From Trachelipus rathkii (lineage: Eukaryota > Arthropoda > Malacostraca > Isopoda > Trachelipodidae): a stretch of 17,576 nt of DNA. Shown here piece by piece: positions 1 to 9,136 of this stretch (position 1 is the stretch's first letter; the number at the start of each line of letters is the position of its first letter). Under the pieces are notes generated by a model that saw nothing but the letters and a program-made list of their open reading frames with translations, was not told where the DNA came from and ran no database searches. The position numbers and the translations under genes are program-made. The DNA is taken from contig JABUQX010103676.1 in NCBI GenBank assembly GCA_015478945.1, positions 15,001-32,576 of the forward strand, given 5' to 3'.

Positions 1-1
1 C

Positions 2-2242
2 ATATTCATAATAATTACATCTAGACAGACGTCCTTTACTCCTGACGAGATTATTTTCGTCTAGGAACAAGTCCAAATTATTGACCAAATCCGGGACTTG
101 GCCATTAAAAGATGAATTGTTTTTCACCTCTTCTAAAAATTTAAGTTCTTTTGCAAAAGATTCTCTTTGCATTGTCCTCAGACAATAAAGACGAGCTTTC
201 ACATCATGATTATCAGACACACCTCTGTTCACTGTACCAAATTGAAATAACAGTGTAACTATTCGATAGACTTTGTGTAAAGTAGAATATCTTGATATGT
301 CTAGCACTGGAGGTTCCTTATCACCTTGAATAACAGCATATACAGGCGATGCTGTTTCTATCTCAGTTGAAGGCCAATAAACTTTATTCAGAGCTAGCCA
401 TTTTGGTCCATTTGTCCAGAAGGACAAGTTCTTTTGAAATTCTTTAAAAGATATTCCTCTTGTCAGAAGATCCGCAGGATTATCTTCAGTTCTAACGTAC
501 AGGAAGTTTGGACTCAAAGAATATTTTTCTTTAAGTTCTGAACTCATTGTATGAATATTTTGTACGCGATTTTTTACAAATACTTGTTTGGTCTTCATAC
601 CTTTGTTATGAATCCAATGAAGGGTTATCTGGGAATCAGAAAAAATATTCAGTTCTTTAAACTTAACTCCAGATAAACTACTTAGTACTTGAGGCAGACA
701 TTTTAATGCCAGAAATACTGATAAAAGTTCCAAACATGGAAGAGTTCTCCCTTTTGCGGGTGCTACTTTGCCCTTTGCCCATAGCATTTTAGGACCTTCA
801 GATTCGGACGAAACATAGACAACAAATCCGTACGCTACAGAACTTGCATCACAGAATATATAAATTATATTGGAGTCGTTAACTTCCAATGATGATCTTT
901 TAAAAGAAATCCCTTTCAAAGAGTGAAGATCATTACTCAACTTCTTCCATTGATCTCTAATCTCAGGAGTGACTATGTCATCCCACCCCATTTCCACCTC
1001 CCAGGTTTTCTTCATAAGAAGACGACCTCTTACGGTAACAGGAAGGTATAAAGAAAGGGGGTCAAAAATCTTAGAAATTTCGGACAGAAGTTCTCTTTTT
1101 GTAGAGACTTCTCCAAGAACAAAGTCACTTAAGCTCAGAGTGTCCAGACTTGTGTTGTATAGATATCCCAACACCCTTTCCTCATCACACTGATGAGAAA
1201 CAATTTTACCCTCCTCTTCAAACAATTTCTTGAGTTCAGGACAATTTGTGTTCCATGAACATAAGTTAAAACCTCCTTCGCTCATGCGCAAAGTGGCCTT
1301 TCGATAAATATCTTTCAGTTCCTCAACAGATGAGGAGGAATATATAAAATTGTCAACATAAAGATTATTTTGAAGGAGAGAGGTACACAGATCGTCTGGG
1401 TACTTCTTAGCATGATGCTGAATCACAGCACCTAATATGTAGGGACTGACTGCTAAGCCAAAGATTATAGTGGAGTAGCGATAAGTAATTAACTTACCAT
1501 CTTCCTCCCAAAAAAAACAAAACCGATTTCGGTCCTCTTCTAGTTTAAGTCGGATTTGAAGAAAAGCCTTCGATATGTCAGACAGGACTATATATTTGTT
1601 CGTTCTGAAAGCGATTAATAATTTGAAAAGGGAGGCGATTAAGTCCACCCCTGGATAAGAAGCTTGGTTCAAAGACGGACTGTTTCCTATCTTCAAACTA
1701 CAATTAAATACAGGTCTAATTTTTGTCGTGATCTGTAGAGCCTGTTTTATAACTGGTCTGTGAGGAATCCAGATGAATTTGTGGAAATCTTTTGGCTCTA
1801 CTTCCACAGACTCGATAATGCCTTCTTTTTTATAATCTCTGAATATGTCCCTATACCTTTCTACTAATCCTTGAGCAGTAAGCTTCTTCTTAACTCTTTG
1901 CATTGTTGCAAGGGCAATGTGATGATTAGACGGGACCTGCTCCAGGATATTCTTAAACCACGGAAGTTCTACGTGGTATTTTCCGTCACGAAACTCAATC
2001 CCTTCGTGAAATTTTTTAATAAAAACTTCGTCTATAGAACCTTGGTCTCGCTCTTCATTAATGCCTAGAGATTCTAATTTGTAAAGACTCTCCAGACCTA
2101 AGTCTAAATCTGACTCAGCGTGAGTATGTCTGAGCGGGTCAAAATAAGATGGTTTAGGTTCTATCACTAAGTTGATTATATACTCAGGGACGTTTGAGAC
2201 AGATTTTCTAATATTTGATGGCATGGGGACTATTTCCTCATG
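2..2242 (-). CDS. BEL/Pao Pol: RT, RNase H, integrase N-terminus (partial)
   Basis: This frame is open from just after the gag TGA to the window edge (747 codons, no internal stop by hand reading). It encodes the enzymes that copy the element's RNA into DNA and integrate it. RT motif A reads LSDISKAFLQIRL, with the Asp codon at 1577-1579. The motif C position reads LYVDNFIYS (YVDN at 1349-1360), with Asn where YxDD has its second Asp. RNase H shows FCDASSVAYGFVVY (Asp 848-850), CLELLSVFLALK (Glu 728-730), IFSDSQITLHWI (Asp 635-637) and RTEDNPADLLTRG (Asp 470-472). The last residues, VRSKGRL (26-46), mark the start of the integrase zinc-binding region. The first in-frame ATG is at 2222-2224, but expression is more likely as a Gag-Pol fusion. 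The integrase catalytic core is outside the window. Confidence 0.93.
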
Positions 2243-4477
2243 TCAAAATCGTTTGACAAGTTTACCTGACGAAGGGTCTTTTCCAAAGATTATTCCTTCC
2301 TGGGTAGGTGTTAAAAAAGATTTAACAGGCCCATATGGGACGTACCCATGGCACGTTTCAAGGGCACTGCCCCTAATACATTTCACTGTTTTCATGTGTT
2401 TTAAAAGATGCAGAGCATCTATTCCTATTAACCCTACTATATTCGATACTTTGTCACCATGTTTACCTTTATAATGACTATCAGCTATATTATATCCATT
2501 TTGAGATATATTATGGATAGCTCCTATGAGGCCTCTGACCTCAAAGTTGATATCCAGTTGAGGGTCAATGTTTACTGGTAGACGTTGAAACCTTCCACAA
2601 CATATAGCCATTTCTATTTCAACGGATCGTAATGATCTTAACTGCTCTCCCAAAAATGTTTTTATATGACTTTGGTGAACTGGCAAAGACGATATATTGA
2701 TATCTAACTTCTGGAGTATGCTTTCATGAAAGTAAGAAGATTGCGAACCTAAATCTAAAAGCACTCTTACAGGAACTATTTTGTTCCCTTTTTTAATTTT
2801 GAGAGAGAGAGTAGGTAGAATATTTTGGGAAGACGCAACACCTGAATTTATACAGATACAGATATTACTACCTTCACCAGGATTATTTTGTTCATCAGAA
2901 ACGTCTGTTGAATGGCTACTATTTTGTGGTGAAGAGCCACCAGGTGACTCATTTTTGTTACTACCACTTGAACGGCATAGAGCTGTAATATGCGTCTTTT
3001 TTCCACATTTCCCGCATGGGTGACTAATTCCATATTTTTTAGCAGGACATTCATTGGCCAAATGCTTTTTACTAAAGCAACTGAAGCATAAACCTAGCTC
3101 CCTACAACGATCTTTTCTTGCTTCAGGAGAAGAATATGTCCCACAGGAAACCATCGAATGATTACCTTCACAAAATTTACAATGAGCAGTAAAAGCATCA
3201 ACTTTTTTTAACCCATCCGTTTTAACTTTCCGCGCATTATTTTTGCTACTCGAGTTAGAAGATTTTACACTTTCCTTTGAGGATGAGGTATTACACGAAT
3301 ATTTAGGAGACTTTCGCTCGAGAAACATCTGATTATGATGTTCAGAGCTCTTTTCTTTTTTAAATGTCGATTGACTTTTTTCTTTCCCCTTTTCCATTGA
3401 TTTTAACACTTTACCATAATTTTTTAAAATTACATTTATGGATGGATACTCCGCCTGAGTTATAAACTTAAGTTCTCGTAGGAACCCAATAGGCAATTTG
3501 TCAACAATTAAGTGGCTCACAAGCTTGCAGCCAGCAGTTGACTCTTCAAAAAAATCCAATCCAAACTCTTTTAGTTCATGGAGATACGCTCTTATCTCTG
3601 AAATAAACATTCTTATTTTTTCGAGATTGCGATTATCTAAAAGAGGAGCTGTATCTATTTTATGAAACAGTGAATCGACTATATAAGATTCATCGAGGTA
3701 AAGGTTCTTTAAAATGTCAAGTGCCACCTCCAAATTGTCATTAATATTAGGTAAGTGTTCAATGTCTTTTAGGGCATTGCCAGACAGTAAAGATTTTAAG
3801 TACTGCAATTTGGCAGCATCCGAAACATCTTTTCTTGTTCCATATATATTATGGAACGAGAGCAAAAAAGAGCGGAACGAGTGTCTATCACCCTCTCCTT
3901 TAAATTCTTGACACTTAATAGCAGGAATTTTTATTTCCTGCTTCCGACTATCTAAATTCTTAAAAAGATCTTGCATCTCAGAGCGCGTTATTGCCCCCTC
4001 TCCAGAAGCTATAGAAGAAGGCGCAGAAGGGGAATACGTGTCATTTTGAGGCTTCATATGTAACAACAACTTTTCATTTCGCATATGGTAATGACTAGTC
4101 TCGATTATTTCTTCATCCAAAAAACTCGGATCGTGATCAATTAGAGAGGACTTGCTAATAACTTCCTCAATTTGAGAATCAACAGATCTTACATCTTCGA
4201 GTTTCTGCTTTATTTCATCTAACTTTAAAGAAACGATCTGATTATCATCGTCATCAGAAGAAAGGTCCATTATGCTTTTGAAAAGAAGAGTAATTTTTCT
4301 TCTAATGACTGCCCTAGATCTTTTAATAGGGGTCAATTTAGATTTAATATCTGAAAGAAGATTATTTTTTTCTTCTTCAGAAAGGGAGACTACGTTTCCT
4401 CCTCCCAAATCCCCTTGCAAGCTCTCCTCCAACTCTGACAGCATTTGACCTGCAGAGGCTTTGTCAAAGCGAGGCAT
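2243..4477 (-). CDS. BEL/Pao Gag plus aspartic protease (744 aa)
   Basis: Gag packages retrotransposon RNA into cytoplasmic particles, and the protease matures the polyprotein. The first ATG of the open frame is at 4475-4477, with A at -3; the frame is open further upstream only with non-ATG codons. Numbered from that Met, acidic and coiled-coil-like sequence covers about 1-130. A DUF1759-type Gag domain follows at about 180-280 (starting KIPAIKCQEFKGEGDRHSF). A Ser/Lys-rich linker precedes three CCHC knuckles at about 433-501: CKFCEGNHSMVSC, CFSCFSKKHLANEC and CGKCGKKTHITALC. The retropepsin-like domain begins near 568 with VRVLLDLGSQSSYF and has the partner motif GLIGIDALHLL near 682. The family catalytic triplet is normally D-S/T-G; here it reads D-L-G, which may be inactivating. 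The frame ends at a TGA (2243-2245), and pol continues in the same frame. Confidence 0.93.
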   Translation of the reverse strand: MPRFDKASAGQMLSELEESLQGDLGGGNVVSLSEEEKNNLLSDIKSKLTPIKRSRAVIRRKITLLFKSIMDLSSDDDDNQIVSLKLDEIKQKLEDVRSVDSQIEEVISKSSLIDHDPSFLDEEIIETSHYHMRNEKLLLHMKPQNDTYSPSAPSSIASGEGAITRSEMQDLFKNLDSRKQEIKIPAIKCQEFKGEGDRHSFRSFLLSFHNIYGTRKDVSDAAKLQYLKSLLSGNALKDIEHLPNINDNLEVALDILKNLYLDESYIVDSLFHKIDTAPLLDNRNLEKIRMFISEIRAYLHELKEFGLDFFEESTAGCKLVSHLIVDKLPIGFLRELKFITQAEYPSINVILKNYGKVLKSMEKGKEKSQSTFKKEKSSEHHNQMFLERKSPKYSCNTSSSKESVKSSNSSSKNNARKVKTDGLKKVDAFTAHCKFCEGNHSMVSCGTYSSPEARKDRCRELGLCFSCFSKKHLANECPAKKYGISHPCGKCGKKTHITALCRSSGSNKNESPGGSSPQNSSHSTDVSDEQNNPGEGSNICICINSGVASSQNILPTLSLKIKKGNKIVPVRVLLDLGSQSSYFHESILQKLDINISSLPVHQSHIKTFLGEQLRSLRSVEIEMAICCGRFQRLPVNIDPQLDINFEVRGLIGAIHNISQNGYNIADSHYKGKHGDKVSNIVGLIGIDALHLLKHMKTVKCIRGSALETCHGYVPYGPVKSFLTPTQEGIIFGKDPSSGKLVKRF

Positions 4478-4760
4478 GATTAAATAATTAAATGAAAACG
4501 CAAGACGTAAAAACGCAAAATTTAAATACGCAAATATTTTAACAAAAAACAAATAGTAATAGATTATACAAAAAAAACTACCGCAAAAAAATTACCAAAA
4601 AAAACGAAAACGAAAAAAATGCAATACGGCAAGAGCTGATTAATAAATTTTATTTGCAAAATTCTTTTGTTTTTTTTTTTATTGGACGAATTGCGGTTTA
4701 CTATACATAAATATTTCCTCCTTCTATAGGATACCAAAGGCAACAGAATATTATTCGCAT
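4478..4760 (-). other. Leader upstream of BEL/Pao gag with 15-bp acgcaa repeats
   Basis: Non-coding, T-rich when read in the element's sense. Close to gag, the hexamer acgcaa (plus strand) occurs at 4498, 4513 and 4528, exactly 15 bp apart. Further out are A-runs with cgaaaa units (about 4565-4620) and a T-run (4669-4681). This should be the 5' untranslated leader. I cannot locate the LTR boundary or primer-binding site inside it. Confidence 0.5.
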
Positions 4761-4814
4761 ATTAAGTTGCACCGAAATATAAAAAAAATAATATATAAAT
4801 AAAAACAAAATATA

Positions 4815-4815
4815 T

Positions 4816-4890
<75 letters not shown>

Positions 4891-4945
4891 AAATATAATA
4901 TATATATATATATATATAATATATATATATATATAAAAATATATA
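4815..4945. repeat. (TA)n microsatellite at left flank of the foldback repeat
   Basis: Nearly pure alternating TA with a few AA/TT interruptions. It separates the BEL/Pao leader from the inverted repeat. The long minus-strand open frame that crosses it is a low-complexity artefact made of Ile and Tyr codons. Confidence 0.97.
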
Positions 4946-5186
4946 TTTTTTTTAAAGTATTTTATGACTACTTGACCTTTTAAGCAAAGTGTGACTATAG
5001 CTGTTAAGCTATACAAAAACGTGAGACTATTTTTACGCAAAATGATTTTCCTATTCGAAAAGGTTTGTACGATAACTGCAGTTGCAGTCTGCAATGAAAA
5101 ACAAAGTTTCACAAGTTGATATTCTATTAACTCGGAATACGTAAAAGTCACAACTTTCTTAAGCCAACAGGCCAAGTATAAAACTT

Positions 5187-5288
5187 ATATTAAGTTACCT
5201 GCGTACTGCAGTGATAAACTATATTAAGTTATCTGCGTACTGCAGTGATAAACTATATTAAGTTATCTGCGTACTGCAGTGATAAACT
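5187..5288 (+). repeat. 34-bp tandem repeat, three units, left arm
   Basis: Units start at 5187, 5221 and 5255 (atattaagttatctgcg…). Each contains the palindrome ACTGCAGT. Unit 1 differs from the others at one base (acctg for atctg). The array is mirrored in the right arm at 5720-5821. Confidence 0.95.
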
Positions 5289-5350
5289 AAGTAACTAGAA
5301 ACTATGAGAAACTAGTAACTTACAAGTTTCCAGTTTCTAACCTTACAAAA

Positions 5351-5418
5351 CTACAAATGAACGCAAACTACAAATTAACGCAAACTATAAATTAACGCAA
5401 GCTATAAATTAACGCAAA
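5351..5418 (+). repeat. 17-bp tandem repeat, four units, left arm
   Basis: Units of the form ctataaattaacgcaaa start at 5351, 5368, 5385 and 5402, with one or two substitutions between them. The array is mirrored at 5590-5657. The core acgcaa also recurs with a 15-bp period in the BEL/Pao leader. Confidence 0.95.
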
Positions 5419-5434
5419 CTACTATTCTCGTAAA

Positions 5435-5573
5435 CCGAAGTATTTTCTCAAAATAAACCTCTTAGTAACAATTCTTTTCAAGACAAATTTTATAAAGCAA
5501 ATTTTTACTCATCACAAATTTTACTCAAAATAAACGATTTTGAGACAAATTTCTTCAACGGCGGATTGCCAAA
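5435..5573. other. Spacer (loop) of the inverted repeat
   Basis: This is 139 nt of A/T-rich unique sequence between the arms, with no coding potential. It contains a direct repeat of ctcaaaataaac at 5447 and 5524, and several acaaattt motifs. It would be the loop if the arms extruded as a cruciform or paired in RNA. Confidence 0.8.
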
Positions 5574-5589
5574 TTTACGAGAATAGTAG

Positions 5590-5657
5590 TTTGCGTTAAT
5601 TTATAGCTTGCGTTAATTTATAGTTTGCGTTAATTTGTAGTTTGCGTTCATTTGTAG
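5590..5657 (-). repeat. 17-bp tandem repeat, four units, right arm
   Basis: Reverse complement of the left-arm array, with units starting at 5590, 5607, 5624 and 5641 (tttgcgttaatttatag form). The unit-by-unit substitutions match the left arm in mirror order, so the arms descend from one inverted duplication or are kept alike by gene conversion. Confidence 0.95.
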
Positions 5658-5719
5658 TTTTGTAAGGTTAGAAACTGTAAACTTGTAAGTTACTAGTTTC
5701 TCATAGTTTCTAGTTACTT

Positions 5720-5821
5720 AGTTTATCACTGCAGTACGCAGATAACTTAATATAGTTTATCACTGCAGTACGCAGATAACTCTATATAGTTTATCACTGC
5801 AGTACGCAGGTAACTTAATAT
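5720..5821 (-). repeat. 34-bp tandem repeat, three units, right arm
   Basis: Mirror image of 5187-5288. The middle-to-outer junction reads ctctatatag where the left arm implies cttaatatag. This is one of the few differences between the arms. Confidence 0.95.
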
Positions 5822-6099
5822 AAGTTTTATACTTGGCCTGTTGGCTTAAGAAAGTTGTGACTTTTACGTATTCCGAGTTAATAGAATATCAACTTGTGAA
5901 ACTTTGTTTTTCATTGCAGACTGCAACTGCAGTTATCGTACAAACCTTTTCGAATAGGAAAATCATTTTGCGTAAAAATAATTAGTCTCCCGTTTTTTGT
6001 ACACTAAGCTTAACACAGACTATATGCACACTTTTGCTTAAACAAGGTCAAGGTAAGTCATAAACTACTTTTTTTAGAAAGAAAATATAGACATATTTT

Positions 6100-6231
6100 T
6101 ATAATATATATAATATAATAATAATTATTAATACTTATCAATGATAATTTAATATATATTTATAGTCATAAAATAATATATACATCAATATTTTTACTAT
6201 ATATAATAATAATCACACACCATAGCTATAT

Positions 6232-6262
<31 letters not shown>

Positions 6263-6295
6263 TATATATATATTATAATATATATAAATAAAAAT
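6100..6295. repeat. TA-rich array at right flank of the foldback repeat
   Basis: Interrupted TA/AAT sequence, becoming nearly pure (TA)n at about 6230-6285. Together with 4815-4945 it brackets the inverted repeat on both sides. Confidence 0.9.
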
Positions 6296-6690
6296 TTAGC
6301 TATTTTCGTTGTACACTTGAAATATGGAATAAAATATTCTAGTTGCCAATTTTTTGTATTCCTTATTATCAGGAAAAGGAAATATTTTATGTATAGTAAA
6401 ACCGACACTTCTCCAATAATAACAAAAAGAAATAAAGAAATTTTTTTTTTTGCTGATAAAATAATTTTTTGTAATACTAATTCATTCTCAAGATCAGTAA
6501 AATTGTTTTTGACGAATCTCATAACCACATTTTCCGTCCTAATGCATATATTGCTTGTGATCACATTTTTCTGCAGAGAACAATAAATTCTATAGACCAA
6601 AAATTTCACTTCAAGATATAAGTACAGACCATCAACTTTTACTCCCCCAGTGGCAACTCAGCCTCGCAGGCAATTGCTGTTGTCAGAGGT
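6296..6690. other. AT-rich unique sequence, no gene seen
   Basis: Short open frames on both strands are rich in Phe, Ile and Lys and match nothing I recognise; they are composition effects. A more GC-balanced segment begins near 6645. Confidence 0.6.
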
Positions 6691-6698
6691 GAAGGGAG

Positions 6699-6908
6699 AT
6701 GATTGTCATAAGGGTGGTGGAGGGAGGAGAAACGTTAGAGTTCTTCCCTGCTGAAGATTGGAAAAAACACTCCCGTGATTTAGTGTGTCATTATAGCAAA
6801 AGAAAGATTGAAGGACACGTAGAAAAGGACTCGGTTACTAAAAAAGAAAATAGCTGCGATATTATTCCAACCAGCAATAGGGACTGCTTTACAGAATCAA
6901 AGGAGTAA
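6699..6908 (+). pseudogene. Short ORF with degenerate zinc-knuckle-like phrase (69 aa)
   Basis: I do not recognise this frame with confidence. It is ATG-initiated, hydrophilic, and lies in sequence of more normal composition than its surroundings. Near residues 30-47 it reads VCHYSKRKIEGHVEKDS, which resembles a retroviral-type CCHC knuckle (C-x2-C-x4-H-x4-C) in which two Cys positions are Ser and two extra residues precede the Gly-His. If real, it would be a decayed gag remnant of an LTR element. The downstream sequence (6910-7780) shows no clear protease or RT motif to support that. A chance open frame is about as likely. Confidence 0.25.
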
Positions 6909-7800
6909 CAAAAGCGGACTAAAGTAGATGTAATCAAATTGCAAGAAACTACCGGAAAGTGGTAGGTTCTCTGTGATATCACCCTCTCCTAAAGGAGTTT
7001 AAGGATACAACAGTAGCTCCTCAGGTGCCAGTTCCGATTAAATTTTTGCCTTAAGTTATTGATAGTGATACGTCGATAGTGTTATTGAAAATCGGGCATG
7101 ATTGATTTGAAGAATTAGTGGGTCTATACTCATATCAGTGTGAAAATTTACGATTCACTATTTACGATTAAAGACCGTTTCTTGTTGCCGAATAACAGGA
7201 TTTATAGTTACTATTAGAGGTAAAGTCACTCAAAATAGTTGCACAAGCAGTGAGAATTACTCCGCTTCAACTTGCAGACGCTCTAATCATTTACTATATA
7301 AGGGTAACTGTTGTTCTCAACCTGAGAGAGTTGGAGGTAAAGCATCTGGAGGAGAATTCCGACTCTAGAAGTTATCGTACGGAGTGTTAGTGGATTCCGT
7401 TGCTATAAGACTATTGTAAGAGATTCAGGTAGTAGATAGAAACTTAATCACCGATATTGGTTCACCTTACGAGCTTATATATACCCGTTGCTTACGATTT
7501 ATAAAAATGACTTAAGTTCGACCAAAAAGCACAAGACCTCGCGTGAAGTAGTGCTTGGATCTAGTTTTAACCTTTGTATTAACAAAGTCACCGTTTCTAA
7601 ATTCAAACCGATTGTTTTAAAGGTTTGCTTTCATAAGCCAGCAGTCTTATCACACACGCTTGCATAGTGGTATAAATTAATGGCATACCCTACGCCAAAA
7701 TATACTTAAGTTCATATTCTTTAAACCTACACAAGGAACATATAATGACCTCCTATAGGAAGTTTGCCAGCGATATCTAATGACAACTCTAAGTCACCAA
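6909..7800. other. Moderate-GC sequence of unknown origin, no intact ORF
   Basis: Composition is less AT-biased than the flanks, and six-frame reading gives only short pieces broken by stops. This could be the decayed body of a mobile element, possibly continuing the 6699-6908 fragment. No motif is clear enough to assign a family. Confidence 0.4.
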
Positions 7801-8140
7801 TGAGAATATATATAAATATAATTTATTATCATCTGTGATAACATTGCCTATTAAAGACATTTGGAACACTTATATACTATATTATATATAAACAATATAG
7901 GTGGCAGACATTAAGGACCTACCTCGAAGAACTATAACGACAGAAGTATCAGCTCCATGAATAATATGGCAATCTCGAAAAATAAAAAGAAGTTTTTACT
8001 ATATGTATATACTAATCTCTATATATATACTATATACTATATAACCGCTAACATATTAATTAACTAATAATACTACTACCCTACTACCCTATCACATACA
8101 CACTAACCCGTAGCCCTCACTACCTACCTACCCGCACGGA
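7800..8140. other. TA-rich segment with TAC/CCTA-type interruptions
   Basis: Contains interrupted TA tracts (7805-7830, 7870-7895, 7995-8045) followed by actactaccctactaccct-type sequence (about 8070-8130). No gene is seen. Confidence 0.6.
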
Positions 8141-8335
8141 CCGTATCACCCTGTGGGGAGGGAAAGAATTTCCTTCACTGTCACTGTCCCTGTCATGCAG
8201 TAGTGGGGTGACTAATCAGGGGACATTGGTGTCTTCTGGTGGGCTCGCTTTTACGTGTAATCGCTCCAAAGAATGCTCATCAATGTCTCGGATTCCGATG
8301 CACGCTTGAGCACCCAAATCTCCAGTGCTACAGGG
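8141..8335. other. GC-balanced island between TA arrays, unidentified
   Basis: About 190 bp of near-balanced base composition bounded abruptly by TA-rich DNA on both sides. Such an island could be a fragment of a dispersed repeat or a short exon, but no frame, splice pair or known motif is convincing. Confidence 0.4.
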
Positions 8336-8344
8336 ATATAAGAG

Positions 8345-8560
8345 GAACTCAATATTAATCAATAACAATATAATATATAATCATATTAATATATATTATA
8401 TAATTATAATATATAATATATATACTATACTTATTATTATAATACTATATACTAATATATATATAACATATATATATATATCATATATATATAATTATTA
8501 TCTATAATATATCCTAATTATTACATATACATATACTATATATACCTATTCTTAATACTA
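8345..8560. repeat. Interrupted TA/AAT microsatellite block
   Basis: Imperfect (TA)n with ATT and ACT interruptions. The open frame crossing it encodes only Ile, Tyr, Asn and Thr and is an artefact. Confidence 0.9.
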
Positions 8561-9136
8561 TACCTACCGCCTACTACTCATAACTACACCTTTGTGATGT
8601 GTATGTATTACCTCGCAAAGAGTACTTTCGCTCTACCTCATGCGTATCTAGGCCACTTTTGTTTTTGCAATCTGTTCGACTTTCTTTAGGTGTAGGACCA
8701 CGCTCTTATTCTCACGAAACTCTAGAATTAATTATACAGCACGCAGGCAATGAAAAGCTATTTCTCGATACATATCTTCGTGGGAATATTTAATTCAGCA
8801 AGTTTTGGAAGAGTAATTCTCACAGTATTATTTGTTAACGTTTTTGCGTTATTTATGATTTTGAGAGTTCTTATACCACACCCACTTTTTTTTTAAGTTT
8901 GTACTACACGCATAATGCTTTATTCTGAGAGGGAAATTTCTTCTCAGGCTCAGACACGAAGAATCGAAATGAACGCCCTTCAAACAAGAACATATTACAA
9001 TCCCTTTACTCGTTATCGAACACTGCTACCTAAAATCAACAATGAGTGTATTTATTTTTTTCGCAGTAGCTGTTATACTGAATTTGTCCTTAGGTTAGTT
9101 GGTATAGGCCCTTTAAAGGTTAGGTATCGAATTAAG
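8561..9136. other. Unique sequence, no supported gene
   Basis: Two short plus-strand open frames (8599-8793 and 8915-9142) have no recognisable domain, signal or membrane segment. The second runs into the TTAGG-like repeat, which argues against it being a real gene. Confidence 0.5.

Larger units (their letters stand above)
1..4760 (-). mobile_element. BEL/Pao LTR retrotransposon, 3' part cut by window edge
   Basis: On the minus strand there is an A/T-rich leader (about 4478-4760), then gag with CCHC knuckles and an aspartic protease, then RT, RNase H and the beginning of integrase. This domain order and the individual motifs are those of BEL/Pao elements; Gypsy and Copia differ in gag type and in RT and RNase H motifs. 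The rest of integrase and the 3' LTR lie left of position 1. I could not define the 5' LTR: no clear LTR end followed by a primer-binding site is visible, and a (TA)n array and an inverted repeat occupy the place where it should be. Near-complete reading-frame integrity over about 4.5 kb suggests a young insertion. Confidence 0.93.
4954..6071. mobile_element. Foldback-like inverted repeat, possibly a non-autonomous DNA element
   Basis: Two arms (about 4954-5434 and 5574-6071) are reverse complements around a 139-nt spacer. The inner 406 bp of each arm (5029-5434 against 5574-5979) align without gaps and differ at only about three positions by eye. The outer 75-90 bp of each arm is recognisably related but has several indels and many substitutions. 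Each arm holds three 34-bp units and four 17-bp units. Long inverted arms with internal tandem repeats are the architecture of Foldback-type elements. There is no transposase and no clear target-site duplication, because both outer edges run into T-runs and TA arrays. Two LTR-like copies placed head to head is an alternative. Confidence 0.75.

Noticed and set aside
969..2068. Plus-strand short open frames over the RT region
   Set aside because: Antisense to the RT/RNase H frame; no recognisable protein.
2172..3023. Plus-strand open frames over the gag region
   Set aside because: They are antisense shadows of the gag-protease frame, which has clear zinc knuckles and protease motifs.
4762..5175. 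Minus-strand open frame of 137 codons across a TA array
   Set aside because: Its middle is Ile/Tyr repeats from (TA)n, and the rest is an arm of the inverted repeat. No domain, and composition explains the openness.
5187..5821. Regularly spaced repeats considered as a CRISPR array
   Set aside because: Units are directly adjacent with no spacers and are mirrored in an inverted repeat; the rest of the window is eukaryotic.
4954..6071. Inverted repeat considered as a pure assembly or read-foldback artefact
   Set aside because: The arms stop at defined outer edges, the outer parts have diverged with indels, and there is a unique spacer. A foldback artefact would extend the identity outward. Not excluded without reads.
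6226..6609. Overlapping open frames on both strands in AT-rich DNA
   Set aside because: Low-complexity Ile/Tyr/Phe/Lys composition, one end in a TA array, no motif.
8325..8507. Plus-strand open frame across an interrupted TA block
   Set aside because: Consists of Ile, Tyr, Asn and Thr only, an artefact of TA/AAT repeats.
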